This document shows positions 18,015-27,300 of a stretch of 64,000 nt of DNA, piece after piece (the first letter of the stretch is position 1; each line of letters opens with the position of its first letter). Source of the DNA: Methylobacillus rhizosphaerae (lineage in GTDB: Bacteria; Pseudomonadota; Gammaproteobacteria; Burkholderiales; Methylophilaceae). The notes beneath the pieces are model-generated. The model saw only the letters and a program-made list of their open reading frames with translations, did no database searches and was not told the DNA's origin. The position numbers and the translations under genes were made by a program. The stretch covers positions 1 through 64,000 of the forward strand of contig NZ_FZOA01000001.1 in the NCBI RefSeq assembly GCF_900187985.1. The letters are read 5' to 3'.

Positions 18015-19126
18015 TGTTGTATCAGAATATCGTGAATACGGCTGGCAGCTCTGCCATCGCCAAACGGGTTATGGATATTGCTCATGGCTGCGTAGGCTGC
18101 AGCGTCATCAAGCAGGTGATTGGTTTCGCGAATGATGCTTTCCGTGCCTGAACCAACCAGGTGGGCAGTTCCTGCTTGTATGGCTTCCATGCGCTCTGTT
18201 GCTGCGCGGGTGACCAGCACAGGTTTGCCTAGTGAAGGGGCTTCTTCCTGTATACCACCGGAATCGGTAATCATCAGGGTGCTGCGGTCCATCAGATAGA
18301 CAAAGGATAAATAATCCAGGGGTTCTATGAGATGAATGTTGGGGATATCGGACAGTAAACGACGTACTGGCTCCTGCACATTCGGGTTCAAGTGTACCGG
18401 GTATACAATTTCTACATCGCCCCGTGCGGCAATGTCACGTAGAGCCAGGCAGATTTGTTCAAAACCGCTGCCAAAATTTTCCCGCCGATGACCGGTAACC
18501 AGAATCAGGCGCTTACTGGCATTGAGAAAGCTGAATTCTGCTTCAAAACGGTTTTTTAGAGTGGCATCGTTGCGCAGACGTTCCACAATATCCAGCAAAG
18601 CATCAATGACGGTATTGCCTGTGACATGGATGGATGCTGCAGTCACACCTTCTTGCAGCAGGTTCTCGCGTGCCTGTGCTGTGGGTGCGAAGTGGAGATC
18701 GGACAAGGAACTCGTTAATCGACGATTCATTTCTTCGGGCCAGGGAGAATATTTATCGAAGGTGCGTAGGCCTGCCTCGATATGCCCGATCCTGATCCTT
18801 GCGTAATAGGCTGAAAGGCTGGCTGCCAATGTGGTAGAGGTATCGCCATGCACCAGGATGAGGTCAGGGCGCCACTGTGCATAGACCTGGCGCATGCTGA
18901 GCAGCACATTGCTGGTGATATCGCTGAGATCCTGGCCTGGCTTCATCAGGTTAAGGTCGAAATCAGGTACCAGGGAAAATATCTCCAGTACCTGGTCCAG
19001 CATCTGGCGATGCTGGGCTGTTACACAAGTCTTGACTTCCAAGGATGGGTCAGTAGCCAGTGCTGTTATCACTGGCGCCATTTTTATCGCCTCTGGCCGA
19101 GTGCCGAAAATCGTGAGAATCCGCAT
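17993..19126 (-). CDS. wecB: UDP-N-acetylglucosamine 2-epimerase (non-hydrolysing)
   Basis: This cytosolic enzyme converts UDP-GlcNAc to UDP-ManNAc. Family motifs include TIFGTRPEAIKMAPV at the N-terminus, CVTAQHRQMLDQVL, VHGDTSTT, HIEAGLRT, VTGHRRENFG and TDSGGIQEEAPSLGKPVL. The length of 377 is standard. The start is ATG 19126; a GTG directly before it is also possible. It lies 12 bp after the kpsE-like gene and overlaps wecC. Confidence 0.95.
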   Translation of the reverse strand: MRILTIFGTRPEAIKMAPVITALATDPSLEVKTCVTAQHRQMLDQVLEIFSLVPDFDLNLMKPGQDLSDITSNVLLSMRQVYAQWRPDLILVHGDTSTTLAASLSAYYARIRIGHIEAGLRTFDKYSPWPEEMNRRLTSSLSDLHFAPTAQARENLLQEGVTAASIHVTGNTVIDALLDIVERLRNDATLKNRFEAEFSFLNASKRLILVTGHRRENFGSGFEQICLALRDIAARGDVEIVYPVHLNPNVQEPVRRLLSDIPNIHLIEPLDYLSFVYLMDRSTLMITDSGGIQEEAPSLGKPVLVTRAATERMEAIQAGTAHLVGSGTESIIRETNHLLDDAAAYAAMSNIHNPFGDGRAASRIHDILIQQCKTNFQ

Positions 19127-19138
19127 CACTGACTGAAG

Positions 19139-20302
19139 TTAATCTACGTGATCCAGAATAATGGCTTCCAGTAATTTGAGAATACCAGCCAGCATCAGGC
19201 CAATCAACAGTGTGACAATAACGTTATAAATCCTGCGAGGCTGCATGGGGAATTCTGCCAGGGTGGGTGCCTGCAGGATAGAAACCTTGTCCAGCATGCG
19301 AGCTGCGTCCAAGCGACCTTTCTCCAACGCAATCAATGAGGAGCTATACAATTCCTGTGCGAAAGTAACCTGCATCTGCAGGCGTTGGAATTCCTCAACA
19401 GAACTACTCAAAGTTTTGCCAGATGGTGTTGCCAGTTTGGCTTTTTCTTCCGCAATTTGTTTATCCACGGCAGCCAGGGATTGCTTGAGCATCAATATGT
19501 TAGGGTGATTCTCATTCAGGCTGGTGGGTAGGGAGGCAAGCTTGGTCTGGAGTTGAGTACGCTGAGTTTCCAAGCCAGTAATGATGGTATTGATGCTTTC
19601 GGCAACGGCTTGTGGGGACAGGATACCTTTTTTGTTCTGGTAATTCAGCAAAGTACGGCTGGCTGTCTGATAACGTTCCTGTGCCTGGGTAACCTGCTGA
19701 GTAAAGAAATTGACTTGTACAGAGGCCAACTCATGACCCAACTGATTCATGTAGCGTTCACCTTCATGTACCAACATATTGGCAATGGCCTGAGCCATTT
19801 TCGGGTCATAGGCTTGTACATTGATACGTAGTACACCAGCATAATCATCAAACTCCACACTGACCCTGGAGAGATAATGCAGGTAGAACCATTCCATGGA
19901 TGCGTCCTGGAACCACATGCGCGAGATGATGTCATGTTCTTTGTTACTGTAATGGGTGCGCAAATCCAGCTTGGCATCCAGCATCTTAAGCATATCAACG
20001 GACAGCAAGTATTCACGTAATAGCAGCTGATCTGGGCGAGTAGGGGTACTGGAGCCAGGTAGAAGGGCAGAGACAAGGTCTGTACCGGCAGCGCTGATGG
20101 AATCGGTTTTACGCAATACCAGATTGGCTTCTGATACATAGCGTTCAGAGGCAAAGAATATCCAGTATAGCGAGACTAGTACTGACAAAATGAGTACTAG
20201 ACGAATCAGCCACTTGAACATAAGTGCCGCCAAGGACTCCCTGGATTTTTGTAAATGCCGTGGAAGCTGATTGTCCTCATGAAGGGTATGGGTTGCTGTC
20301 AT
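19139..20302 (-). CDS. kpsE: Capsule export inner-membrane protein, KpsE/Wzz-like
   Basis: This is a polysaccharide co-polymerase type 3 protein of 387 residues. It has one membrane helix near residues 30-50 (LIRLVLILSVLVSLYWIFFA), a large periplasmic region with helical coiled-coil parts (about 180-320), and a second helix near the C-terminus (VIVTLLIGLMLAGIL). The conserved PMQPRRIYN motif before the last helix is typical of KpsE/BexC/CtrB. It would bridge the KpsMT transporter and the outer-membrane Wza/KpsD-like channel. ATGA overlap couples it to kpsT. Confidence 0.88.
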   Translation of the reverse strand: MTATHTLHEDNQLPRHLQKSRESLAALMFKWLIRLVLILSVLVSLYWIFFASERYVSEANLVLRKTDSISAAGTDLVSALLPGSSTPTRPDQLLLREYLLSVDMLKMLDAKLDLRTHYSNKEHDIISRMWFQDASMEWFYLHYLSRVSVEFDDYAGVLRINVQAYDPKMAQAIANMLVHEGERYMNQLGHELASVQVNFFTQQVTQAQERYQTASRTLLNYQNKKGILSPQAVAESINTIITGLETQRTQLQTKLASLPTSLNENHPNILMLKQSLAAVDKQIAEEKAKLATPSGKTLSSSVEEFQRLQMQVTFAQELYSSSLIALEKGRLDAARMLDKVSILQAPTLAEFPMQPRRIYNVIVTLLIGLMLAGILKLLEAIILDHVD

Positions 20303-20967
20303 TTTTTAATAGAATCCTTGTAAGCTTTTAATGCATCATCGATATCGTCAAACCAGTATGCTTTTCCTCCGTTTACCCATACGCCAGACTGACAAAAGCG
20401 CTTGAGCGTGCTTTCGTCATGCGACACCATGATCAAGCCCGCTCTATTACTCATAGCCTTGAATGCATCTGCTGCCTTCTGGCGAAATGCGGCATCGCCT
20501 GCAGCGGTCACTTCATCCGAGATATAGACATCAAAGTCGAATGCCAATGACAAGGCAAATTGCAGACGTGAGCGCATACCGGAAGAGTAGGTGTTCACAG
20601 GTTCATCAAAAGCCGCCCCCAGATCGGAGAAATCCAGGACAAAAGCAAGTCTGTCTGCCAAATCTGCCGGGTCATGAAAGCCATGCACGCGGCAGACAAA
20701 TTTTGCGTTTTGCCTGCCTGTCAAATCTGGCTCCAGGCCGCCACGTCCCATGGGCCAGGATACATTGCACTGACGTTCGACGGATCCCTTGGTCGGATGA
20801 TCCACTCCACCGATGAGGCGTAGCAGTGTGGACTTGCCTGCACCATTACGGCCAATCAGTGCGATATTGTGGTTTCTGGGAATAGTCAGGTTGATCCCTT
20901 GCAACACCCATGGACCAAAACCATGTTTGGTTTTATAGCGTTTATATACGTCGTCTACGATGATCAT
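20299..20967 (-). CDS. kpsT: Capsule ABC transporter ATPase
   Basis: This is the ATP-binding subunit that powers export of capsular polysaccharide through KpsM. It has the Walker A motif LIGRNGAGKSTLLRLIGG, a TYSSGMRSRLQFAL signature, a Walker B variant VYISDEVTAAGD and a switch His in MVSHDE. The length of 222 from ATG 20967 fits KpsT/BexA/CtrD. That ATG overlaps the kpsM stop in an ATGA unit, so a longer GTG/TTG-start version is rejected. Confidence 0.95.
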   Translation of the reverse strand: MIIVDDVYKRYKTKHGFGPWVLQGINLTIPRNHNIALIGRNGAGKSTLLRLIGGVDHPTKGSVERQCNVSWPMGRGGLEPDLTGRQNAKFVCRVHGFHDPADLADRLAFVLDFSDLGAAFDEPVNTYSSGMRSRLQFALSLAFDFDVYISDEVTAAGDAAFRQKAADAFKAMSNRAGLIMVSHDESTLKRFCQSGVWVNGGKAYWFDDIDDALKAYKDSIKK

Positions 20968-21749
20968 TTCATTACCAATTGGAATGCAAAGCGACGGTAG
21001 AGCAATAAACCTAGCAGAACACTGGCGCCGGCCCAACCATATAAATAACTCATGCTGACTCCAGGCACTGCATGATAATAAGGGAAATAGCCTAACCGGA
21101 CTAATTCCAAGGCATGTGCCATCGGGTTATACATCAATAGGTCAAGGTAAGGCTGAGGTACGGAAGATATAGGCCAGATAACACCAGATATTAGGTAAAG
21201 AGGTAACATGATAAGTTTTAATACATGCTCCATTTCTGGTACTAGAGCCATTAGCACTGAGCCGATCAAACCATAACCTAGGCCAAATAGCCATATTCCT
21301 ATCAATATCCAAATTACCATTAATGGGTCAGCAGGGACTGTGTCATGACCAAAAAATGCACCAATAATGAGTATCATGATGGAGATTACCATCATGAGAA
21401 AACCTTCCAAACCTGCACGTACAATTGCGGTATCAAAGGGCTTGACTTGTCGATAGGTGAACAAAGGTTGGTTGGAGTCACAGGCATAGGTAGTTTGTAC
21501 TGCTGTGCGCCTGAACAGGAAGAACGCCAGCATGCCGACCAATACCCAGATTATTATATCCATGCCGCCGACAGAGTGTGTACGTAGTGCGCGCCAGACA
21601 TAGGCTACAAATGCTATATGGCAGGTAGGTTCCATAAATAGCCAGAACCATGCGAAGCGCATATCGAATAGTCGGCCAAGCGCTTCTCGCAGGAAAATGG
21701 CATGCCACACTGCTAATGTAATGGCAAGCGGGCTACGTGCCTTAATCAT
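20964..21749 (-). CDS. kpsM: Capsule ABC transporter permease
   Basis: This is an ABC-2 type inner-membrane permease with six membrane helices, which with KpsT moves lipid-linked capsule across the inner membrane. Characteristic pieces are the N-terminal IFLREALGRLFDMRFAWFW, the NQPLFTYRQVKPFDTAI loop, and helices such as LPLYLISGVIWPISSVPQ. ATG 21749 is preceded by GCGAGGTG and gives 261 residues, the usual KpsM size. Confidence 0.93.
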   Translation of the reverse strand: MIKARSPLAITLAVWHAIFLREALGRLFDMRFAWFWLFMEPTCHIAFVAYVWRALRTHSVGGMDIIIWVLVGMLAFFLFRRTAVQTTYACDSNQPLFTYRQVKPFDTAIVRAGLEGFLMMVISIMILIIGAFFGHDTVPADPLMVIWILIGIWLFGLGYGLIGSVLMALVPEMEHVLKLIMLPLYLISGVIWPISSVPQPYLDLLMYNPMAHALELVRLGYFPYYHAVPGVSMSYLYGWAGASVLLGLLLYRRFAFQLVMK

Positions 21750-21782
21750 GCGCACCTCGCAGGATTTCAAGAGTCCGCATCA

Positions 21783-22976
21783 TTACTGGAAGAACCGGTA
21801 AAGGTAGAGTGGTGAAACGGCGGCAGACAACAAGCGCACAAATTTCTCGAATTCAGCCCCTGGTGCGTTGGAGACGTAGATGATGTCATGATTCTGCATC
21901 GGGAAATTCTGGGTCACGAAGAAGGATGCCGGGTCACGCAGGTTCACCTGGTAGATGACAGGCACTTTGCCATCGACAATATCTTCAGGTGCTGTGTTTT
22001 TCCGTTCCACCAGGTCAGCATCTTCAAAGCGGAAAATGAAGACGCCCTGAGCATCCGCACGGTTATCCAATAATCCGCCAGCACGGGAAAGGGCTTGTGC
22101 CAGTGAAATACCTTGGGCTTCGAATGTTACTTCATCATTCTTGCCAGTTGCGCCCAGTACCGAGAAGCTTTGCGGCTGGAACAGCGCCGTGACGACATCA
22201 CCCGGTTTGAGCATGATGTTTTGTCTTGGATCACGAATAATGGAATCCAGTGCCATGGTGGCTGTCACGTCCTCGCGGGAGTACTGGATCGCGACCTTGT
22301 TGAGTGGCTGTTTGACGCCACCTCCTGCTGCGATGGCATCCAGCAGGCGTTCGCCTTTGGGTGTTAACGGCATCATGGTGCTGTTGTTCACTTCGCCAAC
22401 TACGGTCACTTTGGAGGTGTTGTTCTGGATAACCCGGACCAGCGCCTGAGGCTGGTTGGCCTTGCCTGTCAGGTGCTTGACGATATCCTCTTCAATTTCC
22501 TGTGTGGTTCGCTCGTTGACTGTGATACGTCCGGCAAAGGGGATGGAAATCGTGCCATCTGGCGTCACCATTTGTTCAGGGAAGGTTACCATCTGGGTGG
22601 TGGAGGAACCCGCACCGGGATCAAGATTAGTTGTGCCAAACAAGACGGCAGGCGGCGTTTCCCATACCGATGCTTCGATGACATCCCCAGGGCCAATCAG
22701 GTAGTTATTACTGGCGGTGGTGGGGAAAATATCGGAAAACAAGCCCAGTTTTTTGCTCTCGGTCAGCTTTCTGGCCAGGGAGTCATTGACATCCACCAAC
22801 TCAATACCCTTGATACGAGGTGGTTCCTTGGATTCTTCAGGTTCCTGGATCTGTTTCTTGCTCGGGCCGCTCGTTGCTCCCCACTTGGCTAGCCCGGTAC
22901 AGCCGGACAGCGAAATGAAAAGCGAGGCGACAACTAGCAACAGGCCTGTTCTGGAAAGCATTTTTTCTATGATCAT
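21783..22976 (-). CDS. Outer-membrane polysaccharide export lipoprotein (Wza/KpsD-like)
   Basis: This 397-residue lipoprotein has a signal peptide ending in the lipobox LSGC with Cys26. It has a Poly_export domain (YLIGPGDVIEASVWE and PDGTISIPFAGRITV), followed by SLBB-like repeats and a C-terminal segment that may form the outer-membrane helix (LLSAAVSPLYLYRFFQ). It would form the octameric channel through which capsule leaves the cell. It lies between the oxoamine synthase and the ABC permease genes. Orthology to KpsD, CtrA or Wza proper cannot be settled by eye. Confidence 0.9.
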   Translation of the reverse strand: MIIEKMLSRTGLLLVVASLFISLSGCTGLAKWGATSGPSKKQIQEPEESKEPPRIKGIELVDVNDSLARKLTESKKLGLFSDIFPTTASNNYLIGPGDVIEASVWETPPAVLFGTTNLDPGAGSSTTQMVTFPEQMVTPDGTISIPFAGRITVNERTTQEIEEDIVKHLTGKANQPQALVRVIQNNTSKVTVVGEVNNSTMMPLTPKGERLLDAIAAGGGVKQPLNKVAIQYSREDVTATMALDSIIRDPRQNIMLKPGDVVTALFQPQSFSVLGATGKNDEVTFEAQGISLAQALSRAGGLLDNRADAQGVFIFRFEDADLVERKNTAPEDIVDGKVPVIYQVNLRDPASFFVTQNFPMQNHDIIYVSNAPGAEFEKFVRLLSAAVSPLYLYRFFQ

Positions 22977-22998
22977 ATGATTTTTTCAGTGTGAAACG

Positions 22999-24327
22999 TC
23001 AATGTTTGCCCATCAATTTCTTTATAGTCTCATAAGTCAGTTGCAAATGCTCCTCACTATGCATTGCCGAGACGAAAAATCTTAACCTGGCGGCTGATTC
23101 TTCAACACCCGGGTAGATGATGGGCTGGACATTGATACCAGCTTCAAAAAGTTTATTGGATAACTTGGTGGCTTTGAGCGAGCTGCCAACAATCAGTGGA
23201 ATGACGGCATAGCCTTCAGCAAAACCAGTATTGGCTCCCAGGGATTGCATCAATTCCAGAAATTTCTGGCCACGGGCATGCAGCCGGGCAACACGTTCCG
23301 GCTCACGCTGCATGACTCTTAGGGCCTCCAGTGAGGCAGCGGCGAGTGGAGGTGCGATGCCTACGCTGTAGACAAAACCGGGCGCAGCATACTTGAGATG
23401 TTCGATCAGTGCACGCTCTCCTGCAATATAACCTCCGCAACTGCCCAAGGTTTTGCTGAGTGTACCCATCCAGATGTCTATGTCCTTGCCTGCAACACCG
23501 AAGTGCTCGCGCACGCCTTTGCCGGTTTTGCCCAGTACGCCCAAGGCGTGTGCCTCGTCAATCATGAGGAATGCCTGGTGACGTTGCTTGACCTCAATCA
23601 GTGCGGGCAGGTCGGGAATGTCGCCATCCATGCTGTACAAGCCTTCAGCGACGATCAGCACTCTTTCAAATTGACCACGAATTTCTGACAGTATCTGGTC
23701 AAGCGTCGTGACGTCATTGTGCGGAAAGGAGCGGCGGGTTGCGCCTGAGAGTTGTATGCCTTGCAATACGCTGTTATGGATGAGGCTGTCGTGGATTACC
23801 AGATCCTTGGGACCGAAAAGATAACCTATGGTGCTGACATTGGTGGCATGGCCGCTGACCATGACAATGCAGTCCTCGACGTCATAGACTTCTGCGAGCG
23901 CAGCTTCCAGCTCACGCTGGATAGGGCGCTCCCCGGCAACCAGTCGGCTGGCGGAGACAGAAGTGCCATAGCGGTCAATGGCATCCTTGCTTGCCCGGTT
24001 GACGGCAGGGTGGCCGCACAGCCCCAGGTAGTTATAGCTGGAGAAGTTGATGTATTCGCGCGCCTGGATACGTGTGGTTGCACCGGCTACGCCATCATGC
24101 ACGCGAAAAAACGGGTTGGCCACGCCGAAACGGTCGGCGGCAGCCTTGGGAACCAGCATTTTTTCGTAACCCGGATGGCGGTCAAAGCGTGTAAATGCCT
24201 CTGGCATCGACGCCTGTACTGATACACGTGATCCAGGCATTGCTGCCGCTGTTGCGCCAGTTTTCTTGCCAAGAATGCGATTAATCAGTTGTGCCTTGGT
24301 TTTTTTCTCGAGATTGGGCTTGCTCAT
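22999..24327 (-). CDS. Alpha-oxoamine synthase, candidate PKS-releasing enzyme (RkpG-like)
   Basis: This is a 442-residue PLP enzyme of the family of serine palmitoyltransferase, aminolevulinate synthase and AONS. Seen are the SGHATN block, DEAHALGVLG (about 257-266) with the Asp that pairs the pyridine nitrogen, and the Schiff-base Lys in GTLSKTLGSCGGY (Lys292). It has an N-terminal extension of about 90 residues relative to AONS. It overlaps the PKS gene by ATGA. Such enzymes condense an acyl thioester with an amino acid and release CO2. Because the PKS lacks a thioesterase, this enzyme probably takes the acyl chain from its ACP to give an alpha-amino ketone. The amino acid is unknown. No biotin genes are near. 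Confidence 0.85.
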   Translation of the reverse strand: MSKPNLEKKTKAQLINRILGKKTGATAAAMPGSRVSVQASMPEAFTRFDRHPGYEKMLVPKAAADRFGVANPFFRVHDGVAGATTRIQAREYINFSSYNYLGLCGHPAVNRASKDAIDRYGTSVSASRLVAGERPIQRELEAALAEVYDVEDCIVMVSGHATNVSTIGYLFGPKDLVIHDSLIHNSVLQGIQLSGATRRSFPHNDVTTLDQILSEIRGQFERVLIVAEGLYSMDGDIPDLPALIEVKQRHQAFLMIDEAHALGVLGKTGKGVREHFGVAGKDIDIWMGTLSKTLGSCGGYIAGERALIEHLKYAAPGFVYSVGIAPPLAAASLEALRVMQREPERVARLHARGQKFLELMQSLGANTGFAEGYAVIPLIVGSSLKATKLSNKLFEAGINVQPIIYPGVEESAARLRFFVSAMHSEEHLQLTYETIKKLMGKH

Positions 24328-27300
24328 GAAATCAATTTTGTTCCTGTTTGTGCAAGCTTGCGTGCATCATCATTCAATTCTTGTATTTCCTCTGAAGTAA
24401 AGCCTTCTCCGTGCTGGCGTAGTACATCCGTGGCTAGCCCCGCAGACTGGGTATCTTCACTTGGGTCTTCATTTCCCAGCAGTTTTTCGACAATACGTGC
24501 CGTAACGCTGATGGCAGTAGGCGAATCGTTCAGCATCATGACGGGCAATTGTATGCCAAAACGCTGTTCCAGGGCCAAGGCAAGCTCAACTGCCATCAGG
24601 GAGTCCATACCCAGATCATGCAGGGAGCGATTTGCATCAATGCGCTCCGGATTGATACGCAGAATTTCTGCCACTTCCTGAATAAGCAAACTTTGTACCA
24701 GCTCTTGCACTTCCTCTGGAGTTTTACCTGCGATCAGGTCACGGATATTGACCGAATCCCCAGACTGGGACTGATCCTTGCGGTCACGGTTGAGGATACT
24801 GAAGCGTGAGGTGCTGGAGGATGGCAACAGGTGTGCCAGCGTGTTCCATTCGAAATTGGCCGGGATGGACAGTCGGGTTCCGCTGACAAGTATGCGGTCC
24901 AGCTGTGCCAGTGCTGTTGCTGCCGAGATAGGTGATTTGCCCAGCCGTTGCTCCAGGCTGTCCTTGATGGCTGCGTTGCGGGTAAGGTAGCCAGCGTCGC
25001 TGATAGGCCCCCAGCCGATGGAGACAGCAGGCAACCCCATGTGGTGGCGCAGGAACATCAGGCCTTCAAGCCCGGCGTTGGCCGCTACGTAATTGGCCTG
25101 GCCGGGGTTACCGATCATGGTAGTGACCGAGGAGTACATGACGAAATGGTCGAGCGGGATGTTGCGCGTGGCCTGGTGCAGGTTCCAGGCACCCAGTAAT
25201 TTGGCGCTCAGGACATTTTCAATGCTTGCGTTATCCAACCTGTCTATCAGCTTGTCGTCAAACGTGGCGGCGGCATGCAAGATTCCCTTGAGCGGCGACA
25301 TGGTTTGCTTGATCCGCTCCACCAGGTCGCGGACTGCCTTGGCATCACTGATATCGCAGGCTTGCGCCACGACATTCACGCCCTCTGCGGCGAATGCTGC
25401 GATGATTTCCCGCGCCATTGGCGTTTTCAGTCCGCGCCGACCTGCGAGTACCAGGTTGCCGACGCCGCGAGCGGCCAGCCAGCGTGCGGATTCCAGGCCA
25501 AAACCAGAGAGGCCGCCAGTGACCAGCCAGGTTGTATCCTTGTCAAATGTGACGGCAGGTGCCTGCTGGGCTGATTGTTCGATCGCTGGCCTGGCGTCTG
25601 CCATGGAGACGACAATCTTGCCGATATGACGTGCCTGCTGCATCAGCCTGAAGGCTTCTATGACCTTGTCGGCGGTGAATGTGCGATATGGCAATGGTGC
25701 CAACACATCTTCATGGAACAGCATCATGACTTCACGGAAAACACGTGCTGCCAGCTTCGGACGCCCGGTCAGCAGTTGGTCGGCATCTATGCCGAAGTAG
25801 CTGATATTGCTCTTGAATGGGCGCAGGCCTATGGGGGTGTTTTCGAAGAAATCACGTTTGCCCAGTTCAAGGAAGCGGCCAAATGGCTTGAGTACATCAA
25901 TGCTGCGGCGCATGGCTTCGCCAGCCAGGGAGTTGAGTACGACATCGACACCTTCACCAGCAGTGGCTGCCAAGATCTCATCGGCAAATGCCAGGCTGCG
26001 CGAGTCGAACACACGGTCTGCGCCAAGCAATTCGACGAAGTCGCGCTTCTCATCGCTACCAGCGGTGGCGTAGATTTCTGCACCAAGATGGCGCGCAAGT
26101 TGGATAGCGGCGATGCCGACACCGCCAGCTGCGCCATGAATCAATATACGTTCGCCAGGCTGCAGGTCCGCCAGTTGCTTGAGGGCGTAATACACGGTGA
26201 AGAATACGGTCGGCACCGTGGTTGCAGCCTCAAATGACCAGCCTTCAGGGATGATGGCAACGGCATCCGCACGCGTGACCACATGGCTGGAGAAGCATGA
26301 GGCGCCAAAGCCCATGACCGCATCACCAGGCCGGATGTCCTTCACGCGTGGGCCGACACGGCTGACCACGCCAGCGAATTCCAGGCCGAGACTGGCGCCA
26401 GCAAAGCCATTCTCAACCGCTTCATCTGGCAACAGGCCCATCAGGTACATGACATCGCGGAAGTTGAGGCCTGTGGCCTTGGTCTGCACTTCGATGTCGT
26501 CATCATGCAACACCTGTTCGGCTTCAGGTAGCCAGACCAGGTTCCTCAATTGGCCGGGAACATGGAAATCCAGGCGGAAGCGGGCGTTCTGTTTTGCCGG
26601 TGCCGAGCGTTGCTCAGTGTCTTTCTGGATGACCAGGTAATGGCGCGCGCTATAGGAAAGTACGATTTCTGTTGCGCCATCGGGGCGCAGCAGTTCGTTT
26701 TCCAACCGGGCGGGAGTGTTGAAATCCTGCGGGTTGCAAGCCAGGTCTATCAGGGTACAACCCAGCTGTGGCTGCTCATTCATGATGACCCGACCGAATC
26801 CCCATAGTGCGGACTGGGCCGGATTGGGCTGCACATTGCTCAGCAGGCTGGTCGCAAGTGTTGCACCTTGGGTGACCAGCCAGAGGTGGGGAGCCTTGCC
26901 CGGATTCCCGGACAGCGCCTGGACATTCCTGGTCAGGCTGGCGAGCGTTGCGCTAGCTTGATCCGGGGTGTCGCTCCATCCCGACAGATGCACGATATTG
27001 TCTGCGGTGTCTGCATCCTGCGGCAGCTGGTTTGCGATAACGACTTGCTGGCCCTGGGATTCCAACCGGATGCGCAAATGCCTGGCCAATGATGCGGAGG
27101 CCTGGTCTGCCAGCAGAAGCCATGATGCGACGGCCGGTTCTTCCAGGACTGGCATATCTTCTATTGAGCGTTTGGCGAGCAGCAGGTAAGCGCCTTCGGA
27201 AAGTTCTTCGGCGGCAGGTTCGATGAATGTTGTGCCATCAGAGAGGCCTGCATCGGCGATCAATTGCTCCCATACGCCTGGAGACATCAGGGACGACACA

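Noticed and set aside
22999-24327. Biotin-pathway AONS (bioF)
   Set aside because: It is ATGA-coupled to a PKS inside a capsule operon, has a long N-terminal extension and no biotin genes nearby.
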